DNA of 64,000 bases, from positions 3,755,569 to 3,819,568 of the forward strand of contig SCHM01000002.1 of assembly GCA_004123355.1 (NCBI GenBank), read 5' to 3'. Source of the DNA: Amphirosellinia nigrospora. Lineage: Eukaryota > Ascomycota > Sordariomycetes > Xylariales > Xylariaceae. Shown in pieces: positions 36,227-47,854 of the stretch (its first letter is position 1; every line of letters begins with the position of its first letter). A program made the position numbers and the translations under genes. The notes under the pieces were generated by a model that saw only the letters and a program-made list of their open reading frames with translations, searched no databases and was not told where the DNA came from.

Positions 36227-37139
36227 ATGGCCACCAAGTCGCTTACCAAGCCAAAGCTCTTCGACGAGGAAGAGCTGGAGATTGTTAGCACCGAGTTATC
36301 GATCGAAGCTGTTGATCTTGACGAAGCTTTCCTAAGCGTGGTTCAATGCGAGTCGGACCAATTTTGGGAAGAGTTTGCATCGTGGACCAGTGGTGACGGT
36401 CGCAAGATAGATGTAGACATCGACATGGGCTTTGGGAAACCCATGGCTTGTTCTCTCTGGGAACGTTCCAAGGACTCAGAAATGATTAGTAATGGGAAAT
36501 CACCTATTTTCATGTTTCTGTGCGTACCAGATCCTATCACGGACAATAAAAGGGCCTGGAGGGAACTTCTTTGCACCCTGATCTGCGAAATTGCTGATTT
36601 CATCACCCACGTGTGAGTAATTCTTGAAATTATTCTCTTCCTGTTTTTTTGATAACCCTCACAGCAATTTTCCCCTTCCCAAGTTATAAAGGCGTCAGAA
36701 ACCTTCTGAAATGACCTTACATCACGCTACAATTGTAGATAACTGACCCCAGCGTTGCAGACCTGCCGAGAAACTGGGCGAGTCTGGGGTTTATGGCGGC
36801 AAATTCGTTCAGAGGTATCTCTGCCAAGACGTAGAGACAACCGGTACTCTGGTACAAGGCAATACCGACCAGACCATTGATCATGTCAAACCTCTTTTCG
36901 AGTTTTTATCTGCCCTCCGCCACTGCGAGTTTGACGAAGGCCACGAAAACGTAAATTACGCCTACGTCGTGATTATCGAAGGTTTTGAAAGATTACGCGA
37001 GAGCAGTGATCCGAGCTATATGACAGCGTTTGACGAGGTTGTGAAAGAGACCTTGATCAATAAAATGGGGGCATACGTTATCTTTCTCAATGAAAAGGCT
37101 AAGCATGGGACATTCAGATGTCTGATGTCTGATGTCTGA
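36227..37139 (+). CDS. Orphan intracellular protein, about 254 residues
   Basis: Two exons joined by a clean intron (36613-36760, GTGAGT..TTGCAG with a CTGAC-like branch site). The start gives MATKSLTKPKLFDEEELEIV. Later segments are VVQCESDQFWEEFASWTSGD, SPIFMFLCVPDPITDNKRAW, CEIADFITHV, then after the intron AEKLGESGVYGGKFVQRYLC and VNYAYVVIIEGFERLRESSD. No signal peptide, membrane segment or nucleotide-binding motif is visible; it is acidic and soluble. It ends in a short tandem GATGTCT repeat that also supplies the stop codon. Intact, so probably expressed. I do not recognise the family. It sits alone in AT-rich DNA about 0.8 kb from the other orphan. Confidence 0.6.
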
Positions 37140-37932
37140 ATTAATCTAGCGCTGAAAGCAAAAAGGACTAGTTCTGTCGTGGAGATTCAATAGATTGAGC
37201 TGTTAAGTATTCTATGTCAGATGCTTTGTTGGCGATTTGCCACAGTTCTCACGGCTACCTAGATGGTGTTTCCAGTCTCAACTCACTGCTATTACACAAA
37301 AAAGAAAAACACTATCCACATAACTAGGATTTATACATACTTGGATACGTTTGCAGTAATTTCCAAGTTCTGAGCATTCAAGCTAGAAGACACAAATAAC
37401 GATTTGACTACAAGACCTAAAGAAAATACCATCTAAGTTCACAGACCTTGAAGGTACCAGATATTATACGAAACTGACTATGAGGGCCCAGTATTTGAGA
37501 ACGCTCTATAGCCTAATTCATGCTATACAGATAAGACTCTTTGTTCACAAGTTCTAGGTGTGTAGTTTATGATGCTGGCTCCCAGGGCCGGCGACTGCTA
37601 CTCTAGCTTGCTTCAAAATGTGATTCACTTCGATATAATAAGGGAGACTACGCTAGTCCGACATGTGCCCACTGCGCGCGACTAAGGAAATACAAAAGCA
37701 TCCTTCACGATATTATATGATATTTGGAATCCTATCGTCACAATGCAAAGAGATTAATTTCCGAACCCACTCAATTTACAGCTACTATATTAGTTTCATA
37801 GGACTCCCATAGGATGAGCTATATTGGCTTTCACGGGCCGCGCTTAACTATTGAGTCAGACGAATTACTCTATGCATGTTCTCAGACTGTGCTGCGTAGC
37901 ATACCGTCCAACCAAGTGAAATTGTATATGAT
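37140..37932. other. Convergent gap between two orphan genes
   Basis: AT-rich, no protein-like frame. Both flanking genes point into it. Confidence 0.5.
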
Positions 37933-38946
37933 TTATAGAGATTTTGACTTATTTCGGTCGGCTCTTCCAGGCTCATGTATGACACAGCGTGAACCGGTCT
38001 TCGTGGTTTCCACACATATTACAAATGCCTTGTTCAGCTTCGCCAGGTCAGTTAGAGTACTGATCAGATTATTGTGGTTATTTGAAGGGCCGTCTTCTCC
38101 AATACTAACCTCGCTTAAATCAACGATAAGGAATAGACCCTTACCTTCAAGGTGAAGCGGTGGCAATGCTGAAAGGATGGCGAGGCCGGCGTCAAGATTA
38201 TTATGCACACCGAACTCAGAGACATTCGAAACGGTAAGCTTTGAAGACGCGCTGAGAGGTATCTTCTGTGGAACATACCTTGCAAATGCTGTGATCAAAG
38301 AACCTACGATTTGCACTAACGCTGCATGATCAGCCTTGTCCTTTTCAACTTTCCAGGGGTCATTCGGTCGTGCCAGCACTACGACGCTCGTACTACTACC
38401 GTCGAATGCTACGTTTCTCGCCCGGAGAAACCCTGCTAATCTCTCACATTCCCAGCGTGGGTTATCCGGGCCTTGCGACCTGATTGTGCGAACGCTACCA
38501 GTAGACCAGGCGTCATACGGAGGGGTGGGATATCCTCAAACTGATATTCTCCCGCTCGCCAAGGTAATGAGAGTATCTTTTTCATTGGAATGATACTAAG
38601 TGGGGGAACAGGGTCCTTGGCATCGTAGCCGAACGTGTCATCAACCGTCTGCTCCATCGGTATTAGATTTAAGTCTAGTGGGATGTCTTTTAGCAAGCCC
38701 GCCAGATCATCTCGAGTACGGATCTGATGTGTAAAATAAAAATCTCGAGTGCCATCTTGGTCCTTGAAATAAGCGACATGTCGGGTGTGGGTTTGGCTTC
38801 CTTATCGGGCTGGTAAGAACTATGAGTGCAATGGGCTTTGAACTGTTAAGATATGAGTTAAGTAGTGAATGATCGAATAAAAGTTCTAGTTTTGATGCGA
38901 TGCCCAAAATGAAGGTTTTAGCTGATATATCTCGGGCGGGATACAA
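37933..38946 (-). CDS. Orphan intracellular protein, about 330 residues
   Basis: Starts MYPARDISAKTFILGIASKL at 38946 and ends at 37933. Blocks in order: YFKDQDGTRDFYFTHQIRTR, DLAGLLKDIPLDLNLIPMEQ, DAKDPVPPLSIIPMKKILSL, RSQGPDNPRWECERLAGFLR, VVVLARPNDPWKVEKDKADH and KGLFLIVDLSEVSIGEDGPS. The frame changes near 38760 and at the G run 38522-38525 (one added base mends the second), so the gene is probably whole. It looks soluble, with no signal peptide and no motif I can name. A hydrophobic-strand-then-Asp pattern (LFLIVDLSE) faintly recalls a Walker-B-like strand, but no P-loop is present, so I do not call it an NTPase. Confidence 0.5.
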
Positions 38947-41483
38947 TCAGACGATCCGATGCCCTTATATATAGACGCCTACCTTTCCTATCACAATGCC
39001 TATGTTTTAAGCTTTCTTATTGTGTTCAAACAGAATGGTAGTTTTGATATCAGTGTTCCCAGACGTAGTCTTTGTATTAAAGGCTAATAAGGCATGAAAC
39101 GAGTCTTTTGATTTCTTGAACAGGAAATCTACGATATCTTAAGGTTTTTTAGTTTAGATGAAGGGTTGGTTCTTAAACTTTATGGTGTAATTTGTCACAT
39201 CTATAGATAAAGGATCGAAAGTTAAGAAAATTGAAATAAAATGACCTGTCATGATGATTTAGGAGTGAGGCGGCATCAAATTGCCAATTAGCGACTGAAT
39301 AAAACATCGTGACCTAAAATGGATCAAGATAGAAAAAGAAGTAAGCTCAGTACACCATTATTCAAGTTTCCTAATACAGGTTGTCAGGAACCTCGTAGGG
39401 TTAGGGTGTAGGCGTCTGTTGTTGCACGGAGAACCAGTGAAGCCATCTCCATGGGCTCTATGTGACTACATGACCATGTACAGAGAGTGTCTTTGTCTAG
39501 TCTGATCCGGGTGTCTAGATCCATGTCCTGGCATAAGCAAATGTAGTAACTATACTTAAAATTAACTATATTTGAGGAGAAGGAAACCCCGTTTTGATCC
39601 CAAGAGGAATTCTTCGTGGTGCGTTGGCAATGGTTTCACAAGCCGTAGTACTAACCCCTGCAATTGAGCTTGGGAACACACGGACTATGATGTGCTCCCC
39701 GATTTATATGATCATGGAGCATATCTTCTGCCTTAATGCAGTGTACAACATAGTGGTATGCCCCAATTAACCCTGGGAAGAAAGATGTGAGTAGGTATTT
39801 GAGAGCCGGGAAGCTGGTAGAGCTTTGTTAGTGGCGTTTGAAATCTATGCGCCCATTTTGACACTGCGTATTTTGATATTCTTGCATACCAATATCGCGC
39901 ACTTGAAAACTATAAGGTGTGCATTTACTGTTAAGTAAACTGCTTATTTAGGGAGGTACTTCTATAACATGGCGTAGCGATGAAAACCAGATGGACACCT
40001 TACACCCAGCGCAGTATTTAAGTATCTTAAGAAAAATAATGACGTGTCAATCATAAGATATACATTCTTACAGCAATGTTTAAGATACAATCTTTTCCAC
40101 CAAAGCCTTAACTTTGGTGGGCTAGAGTTCCAGTAGAGTCCACAGGTTAGATATCAGGACACGCATATTAGGAATTATACCGAATACACAGCCGTAGGCC
40201 GAGAGCCTGTTAACGAGAGAGACAATTCATAGCTATCGGTTACAGTGATATTTAATCAGGATGTCAGCCCTTATCTGATCATGGGGACATTAAATCAGGT
40301 TCGGTGCAGGAAAAGCGAGACTAAAACCTATGCCTCTCCCGTTATTCATGACATATACTCCGTCTTGGAATGATATTATTGGGTATCCGACATCGGACAA
40401 CCCCACCCCACAAAGCCAAGACATAGGTGAAGCCATACAGTATTTGAGATGGTTAGCAAACACTGTACAGTACACCGCGCCGACTCGCATGACTACCTAC
40501 TAGCTAGCAACGAGCAGCCGAACGAAGCAAGCCGGGAAGATCAGTCGTTCTAACAGAAAATTTATGCAGAAGAAGTCTTAGAGAGAATTGGGATAGGCCA
40601 TTCAATTACGAGCTAGCTTCATCAAGCTTTCTGCGTCCTGACCTTCCTAAGCTGTATGCCGAGTGAGTTGTAATACTCCATCGCAGGTCTGTCCATCGTA
40701 TTACACCTTTGTAACAGCGTAGCCCACTTTCGACTAGCAAGCCTTTTTTCATTTTCACAACAAGCTACTGGAGAAAAAGAAATAGATTATAATACTAATA
40801 TGGGATAGTTCTATCACGAGTATGGAATCAGCTGGATTGGTGGAACTCGATATTCAATATATCCATTAGAGACGACGTATGAAGCTTGAGTACCAGACTA
40901 AAAAACACGTCATTTTCAGCTTATTCCATAACCCATCTTGGCAAACTGTAGTGTAACGCTAACCTCTTTTGAGAGTGCTTCTGGTGACCCAGCCGACGTG
41001 GCATACAGTCGAATGATAGATACCGCAACCCGCATTTGCTGGTTGGAGTTGTTCGTCGTATGGTTCCGAATCTAAGCACAGTGACGAAAGACTAGCGACC
41101 ACTAGTTCGGTAAATAACCCGAAATGGTGGATTGCCACGGCCTACCGCAACATCTTTGCTACCTTAGTCACGTCATTCTTGTTCCTCTTCACAGTCCTCA
41201 CACACTGTGTCTATAGTCCCCTAAATCTAAATAAGCTAGCTTTCCCTCAGCTAACATCAGTCATTGTCTCCTACGCCAATGCGACCTTCTATGCGACCTA
41301 AATACAAATCTTCCACGAGCCTCACCTTAGAGTGAATCCAAACTTCAATCATATTCCTAAAGCTCTTGGAAGCAATGGTCGTTCTCTGAGCCGTATTACT
41401 ATGTGAAGCGGCCTACATCAAACTTTAGTCTTATATTCTGGATCAATCAGCGGGTCGCGTGGCTACCGGTATTTACATTCACC
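38947..41483. other. Long AT-rich gap, no gene seen
   Basis: 2.5 kb with no protein-like frame, no clear terminal repeats and no tRNA. AT-rich composition fits degenerate or RIP-affected DNA, but I cannot name an ancestor. Confidence 0.5.
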
Positions 41484-42675
41484 ATGGGCGCATTCTTCGA
41501 AGAAATACCGGAAAATATCATGGACTGGATTGTGAAGCAGAAAGTCTTTTATGTCTCGACTGCTCCCCTTTCTAGGCAGTAAGTAGTCAATTGAATTACT
41601 TAAACTTGATTCTTCATGAACTACCGCTAGATACCGGCCCTCGCTCGATAGTTCATTCATGGTAGAGTAGTAACTAACCCTTCACCAGTGGCCATGTCAA
41701 TGTATCTCCAAAAGGCGGTGATTGTTTCGGCGTCCCGAATACAAGAAGTTTTTGGTATATGGATATGTAAGTGACATCCTTTAATCTTAGTAATCAAGGT
41801 CTCTTTTGATATGTGCATACACGGCGAATGAATTCAAGTCTCAGTCAGAACACGGGCTTATTATGATTACAATAGGACAGGATCAGGAAACGAAACAATA
41901 TCACATCTCTTGGAGCCTGGTAATGGCCGTATTACCATTCGTGAGTGCTAATATGCGTGTCCACATTACTCACACCACGCCAGCCTAAGATCCTTAACTG
42001 GCGCTTTGACTTCTCGATTGTCATCAGGAGGGATCATTAGATGAATTAGACCTTACTAACACGGACCAATATAGTCTTTAACGCTTTCGAAGGACCACCA
42101 CGTATCGTCAGACTCTGGGGCAAAGGCAAGGTCCTGGAATATGGGTCGCCCGAATTCAACGAGATCGTGGAGCGCGAGAACATCACAACACTGCCGGGAC
42201 ACGGTCAGTGATAACCGTAGACATTCACCAAGTCGGGTCATCTTGTGGATACCAGGTCCCATTCTTCTCCTTCGTCGACTACCGTCGCGTGCTCGAGCAG
42301 CATTTCGAAAAGAAAGTTGAGAGATACGAGCGCGGGAATGAAAAGGAGAGCATGGACCGCTACTGGGCGCTGAAGAATGCCTGGAGCATGGATGGGCTTC
42401 CCGGTATGCGTAGGGGGTTGAAGGCGGGGAAGGAGTTCTCCATCGAGCCGATCAAGAAGATGGTCGGAAAGATGGCGCCAAAGAATGGCGGCCAGGCGAC
42501 GGCCGAACTCCATGTTGCGTATGTGGTCATCGCGTTGCTGATAGCTCTAGTTGCGATTTTGGCCGCGACGCATCCGGCGTTCGAGTACTTCCCCGCCCAG
42601 CGTCGCATGCAAGGATTACTGTCGCAAGTCACTTCCATGCCGAGTGGTTCCGCGAGTGCCCCAGGCGTGCTGTAA
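41484..42675 (+). CDS. PNPOx-like split-barrel flavoprotein with a C-terminal membrane anchor
   Basis: Fungal pyridoxamine-5'-phosphate-oxidase-like family. Four exons fit: start MGAFFEEIPENIMDWIVKQK at 41484; introns at 41579-41688, 41767-41875 and 41941-42074, all GT..AG with phases that agree. The protein continues GHVNVSPKGGDCFGVPNTRS, TGSGNETISHLLEPGNGRIT, FNAFEGPPRIVRLWGKGKVL (the split-barrel core), HQVGSSCGYQVPFFSFVDYR, and KNAWSMDGLPGMRRGLKAGK. A hydrophobic helix (VAYVVIALLIALVAILAATH) near the end suggests a tail anchor. One base is missing at the G run 42196-42198. FMN or F420-type redox use is inferred from family; the substrate is unknown. It is the only clearly conserved gene between 36 and 43 kb. 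Confidence 0.85.
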
Positions 42676-43170
42676 AATGCCTGTTTATTATGTCCTATTC
42701 CATATCAGCGTCGTTATGACTTTTTGGAAAGCTGCATCTCATATAGCATGAGAGTTTAAGGTGGTTATTCATCCCTCAAAACTATGTCGATGGTATTTGA
42801 AAAGCAGATAGTATTGGATAAGAGAATGTTACTGGCGGAATGCCTTATCCATCATACAAGGCTCCTTGACCTAGCACAATCAATCGTTTGATAATAAGCA
42901 ATGAAGAAAATTCTTAAAATTGCTGTTAGTGTCCATTTTCGGGTCACTCATTGTCTCACACTTCAGGTAGCTTCAACATGCTTCATGGTGACGTTTATCA
43001 ACCGGCATCAGAATAATGGAGACTATTAGCATCCAAGACGAAATACAGGAACCATTCCCTTACTAAGTGATCGAGCCAATACGCCCCCTCCCGTATCAAT
43101 CTGCAAAACATCGTAGATCTTCCTGTATCTGATTCCTGTATCAGACGGTTCTCTAGCCAGGCTTCCTACC
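42676..43170. other. Convergent gap, no gene seen
   Basis: 3' regions of the PNPOx-like gene and the HET gene. No protein-like frame. Confidence 0.5.
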
Positions 43171-45724
43171 CTACTGAATCATTACACGCGACTCGCCATC
43201 CTTCTTCTTCGGAATTTTATCATCGATACAGACCCCTCGGACCCTGTAACTACCAAAAGGATGGTCCCGAGATATGAGCAGGTTCCCGACCCCAGTGGTC
43301 ACGTACCCATAGTCTCTCATCATATCCGCCATACCGTGAGTGAAATCCGATCTAATAAGCGCCCTTCCAGTCGGGTAGGCCTTGACGGGGCTCACGGGCT
43401 TACTCTCCTTAATCCTGCGACACAAGGTAGCGTTACTCTTATGATAGTCGAGGTCGCCTCCAAAAGCCACAACGTTGAAGGTCTTGCCCAGGTCCCCTAT
43501 CTGCACCAGGCCCAATCCATCTTTCATGACTATTCTACCGTCTTTATCATCGTTTTCTGCCGTGTCGCCCAGCGAGCTGCCAGGCACGGCCGAGAGAGCC
43601 TCGAATATCAGACTAAAGGGGGCGGTGATGGTACACCCGCAATTGACGCGGACTTCACAAGAGATGTTCGCTGTGGTGCCCCGCGCCAGACGCGAGTCGC
43701 ACTCGTATATAGCCGGCATCCGATAATTCCACGACATATTGTGCGTCCGTAGCCAGTGGCGGCAGTCTGCGTTGGCCCAGAAGGTGCCCGAGACGCATCG
43801 CTCAGGCCACCCGATGGGCTTCGCCTCGGGGTCGGTCTTGTCCCACTGCGGGTTCAAGTTTCGCAGTAACCTCGACTTGTAGGCTAGCACGTTACTGTGA
43901 GGATTTGGGTCGAGGATGCATCCGAGGAGGGTGGCGCATTCCGCTAGCGTTCTACCGGTCTCGTCGCCTGTGATCTCGATTGGCACCTCTTGGGCCTCGA
44001 GTTTGGTCCGCTTTTGAAGAGGCCGGCGTTGACCTTCTTGCCGCAGTTGCAGCCTTTGAAGATGAAGTGAAACTCTGGGTTCTCTTCTTTGAGGTGGATG
44101 CTCATGAATTTTCGGGGTACTAGAACACGGCGGAGTCAGTTATCGCCGCTTAGAGTATGATGTGAGGGCTCTACAAAAACTTTTAGAGACTGTTTTGACT
44201 TGGAATAAAATCCTTACCGCCGAGCAAGCCTGTTTGGCCTTGCGTCTTTGCTCTGTTTTTTCTCAAAAGCCCCAAATTGTCTACGCCGGCAAAGATGTCG
44301 GTCTTCATGCGATTATTCTTTAATTTAGGCTCTGACTCCCCCTTTTTGTCGTCATCGTCCTCGTCGTGCTCTTCTTGTTCCTCCTCGACCTGCTGAGAGT
44401 TTGGGTCATGTTCCACTACCGGAATCCAATCCCACTCGCCGCGGTCTTTTGAGCTGATGGAGAGTTTCGTCCACGCATGACCAGTCTTGGCAGACAGTTG
44501 CTTGAAGAAAGCAAAAGATATCTTCTCGATGTCATCCCCGGATATCTGTGTCCGTATTTCTTCCGGGGTGAATAGTCCACTAAAAATGCCAAGTAGTCCT
44601 CTGAAAAGATCCTGCATATATCGACATCCCCTTGGTGTGAGGGAGATTGCTGAGAATATGTTTCTGACTCCCGACGGATTATCTCGCCACCAGTATTGGC
44701 CACCGTTGATGATGTCAGTCCTGGCAGCATTGATACCCCTGATTTGTCTCTGTAACCCGACCAGGGTATCTGTATCATCTTGTATAAATGCCAAGACAAG
44801 GCTGACAGATGCGGTTTCCACGGCTCGCGGGCTCCATATCCATTTGTACAGTTTTTCTGCCTTGTCTCTACAGTCACTAGCTAGCTCGAACCACTGGTAG
44901 AGCGACCCTATGCTAGATAAGTTGCCTCCAGTCGATCCTACAATCTGAATGTTTTTCCCCACTACAGCAATTGGAATTAGCATTAACCAAGGTATACGTT
45001 ACTAGTTTGTCAAAAAGAAGAATAAAACAAATAGGTACTCTTTGATAGCAACTACAAGGGGATGTTGGCTCTTGGGACTACTTACGTATCATCTCTTGGA
45101 AGGTCCAGACTCGGGTGAAATATTCGTTCTCAAACAATGACCTAACATGTTCGATACATGTGTTATAACAATTCATCACGCCCAAATCAATCCCAGCAGA
45201 CGTCACTCTTGATTTCGACAAGGCGCCCACCCAACGTTTCTCCTCGGCCCACTGCCAGAGTCGCTCTTCCAGTTTGCTCGACAGTCTCATGGTATCCGAG
45301 ACCATCGAAGCTCCACCAATATTAGAGAGAATGTGATCTAAGAACTTGAGATCGTCCGCGATTTGCTTGGGATCGAATTGTTCCGGGGTGTCAATCAGGA
45401 GCAATTCTTCGCATGCTTGTAGTATTGAAACATCTTAGCGAGTTCCTCGCTCGCTTGATTCTCATCTGTCTTATCGATGCAGACGCAGTCCGCCCACATG
45501 TACTGCACGCCTTTGAAGCACATCAAATCTTGAATTGCGTTGAGCTTAGCTTCACTTATCTTCACGGGCCAGTTTGCCCCTTGGATCTCTTCACAGTATC
45601 GCCGTTTGACCGGCTTCCCCCAGCAGTAGGATATAATGTCATACTCATAGGAACGTCCAGCAGTCTCGATGATGGAGAACTTGCCGTTCTCTTGCTTGAG
45701 AAGATATCGTGGAGTGACCGACAT
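43171..45724 (-). CDS. HET-domain protein (heterokaryon incompatibility family)
   Basis: HET proteins act in fungal self/non-self recognition. The start MSVTPRYLLKQENGKFSIIE at 45724 leads into the HET domain: YDIISYCWGKPV, VQYMWADCVCIDKTDENQAS, EELAKMFQYYKHAKNC and the closing FTRVWTFQEMILG across an intron (GTAAGT..TGTAG). Next come a helical middle (LYQWFELASDCRDKAEKLYK), an acidic Asp/Glu tract, a Cys-bearing segment FKGCNCGKKVNAGLF after a second intron, and a C-terminal region with ANISCEVRVNCGCTI, ending at 43171. About two frame breaks of the kind seen in housekeeping genes here suggest it is intact in the organism. No NACHT, WD40 or other known partner domain is attached. It lies in the AT-rich accessory stretch, a common place for this family. 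Confidence 0.85.
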
Positions 45725-47854
45725 GGCTATCTGCTTCTCAGGAGACAAATTCCATAAGTGGAAGTAGGATAAAGGTGTACCAGTGGTTCAACAACGAGCT
45801 TGAGGTTGAAATCTTCATGGTGAGGGGAATGAGGTCGAGCGACTAGTATATGATAGCCAAAATGCCTTTACCGAGATAAGGGGTCTTGCTCTGCCTAGTG
45901 CGTGCATTTTGTAAAATTAATGGCGCCACTGGTCATGGGATGAGTGCCATGAACCCCAAGTCTGGAGTGCAGCTGAAGACGGTAGCTTAGCTATCCATCG
46001 TCGAGGACCAATCCCAACGCTGGTCAATTCAGCCCCAGCTGCACGCCCCTGATCATGACCCATGTTGGCGCCTACATTCGTGCTTGCACTAGATGCAGTC
46101 TAGACACATCTATTAATACCCTCCTCGCCTAAGATCATTCTCTATAAGTCGCGATGCCTGCCGACAGACCACTCAGCCAGGGGCGCGATGTGCGCACGAC
46201 CAATCGCGTTATCGGACCTTTCCACGCGATAGGAAAGGCATACTGCAATTTCTATATCCATTTAACGGCGTTGCATTAGGAATGGCTTCGCAACCAGTAT
46301 TGATTATAGCGCATTGCGAGGGTTATAATGTTCCAGCGTCTGTGGACCGGTATCGCGAAGGAAGGGTTCTCGCAGATGACCTGCACCATTAAGCAGTTCG
46401 GCTCTAGCCACATTTAAGAATGCCTACTTTGTAGAGGGGGTCGGCCAAAACACCACACAATAACCTGTAGCATCTTGAGCCCCACGATTTCGCAGTTAAA
46501 TAGAACTAAAAAAAAAAATCATTGTAATAGAATAAACATACACCGAATAAACTTTAAGCGTTGATTATCTTTTTTATATATTTCCATTTATTTGCCCTAT
46601 ATGTTCTAGTTATTCGGCGACAGTATAGTACATGTGTGGGTTTTTGCTCGGAAGACCTTGCCCTATGCTTATACTTGCAAGTATCGTGTGGACTGCTAGT
46701 TGTGGCTGAGTTGGTGGAGAGGAACCGGCGTCCATCTACCGACATTACGCCCACTACACACTCTTCGGTACTCTATTAAGTGCAACTACTTTAAGCTAGC
46801 GTAAGAGCTGTCTGTAGACGTACACAACGAACCGTTTGATATACTCTATATGAGGGAATCTTGCTATATGGTTTCAAACTTGAGGTGTGAGTTACTTATA
46901 AGATTCGTATTATGCCCATGTGGCGAACTTTCGTGTACAGACCCATGATGCTGGTGGGAGAAATAAGGTCCTTACCTCAGTGATAACTCCAAGCTCTCAA
47001 ATTTCAACTATTGATATTAACATATCATCCCCATGAGTGCCTACATATGCCTTAACTTATTACAAGTGCATTCTCCCTTTTAACAGCCATGAGCTATGGG
47101 TAATTTGGACTCCACCCGCTCTAATGAGCGGGATGGTCCGCGAACTACGGTGGGTGGGCCAGGTGGGTTAGGCATGCGGAGGAAATACCGGGGTCATCTA
47201 GGTAGCATTCACTCATCAGATCTTTTTACTTTATCATGCTCAAGCGTCTTGTTAATGGATAAGCTATTTCAAGGAGCATGTAACTCAACCCACGTTACGG
47301 TCAGAAACGTGGGCGGGGTGAGCACAACGTCATAAACCAGATTGGCTTACCAATAAACAGACAGCGTTGACGCACTGAGAATGCCACGCCGCCTATAATA
47401 ACGATATGAGTACCATACACTCAAGGTGGATTTTACCCTCAGCCCGAAGCCTACCCATCAAAGAGCCCCAGAGTCTACCTACTTTAGGACCAAGTTCATT
47501 TGTTGTTCCATACGTGCTTACTTACGGAATCGGCGGTCGGATTACCGCATCTTCCGCCTCCCTTGTCACCACCAGCTTGTTAGAAACGCGGGTTTCGCGT
47601 AGGTTTAATACCACCTCCGATGTGGGGTAAGCAAGCAGAACCCCGGCATGGTTCGATGAAGGATGGGGGTAGGTCGTCGATCACCGTTGGCTCTTCGCTC
47701 AACAGACCTCGGTAAGGTCGGTAAGATTACAATTACAATCGCTACTCATTTTGATTTGTTCGCGCAATTCTCATAGATTTTACCTCTTTTTACGCGCCGA
47801 ATAAGGCTTGTAATTATCGTGTAATGAATGTCTTAGAACATTGAACAAAAGAAC
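45725..47854. other. Gene-poor gap, no gene seen
   Basis: 2.1 kb without a protein-like frame. An A11 run lies at 46508. The last part (47620-47854) is the likely promoter of the acyl-CoA ligase gene. Confidence 0.5.

Noticed and set aside
38947-41483. Search for a degenerate transposon in the long AT-rich gap
   Set aside because: I found no terminal repeats, target duplication or transposase-like text by eye; a homology search might still find one.
43261-43752. 163-codon plus-strand frame
   Set aside because: Antisense shadow of the HET gene's last exon.
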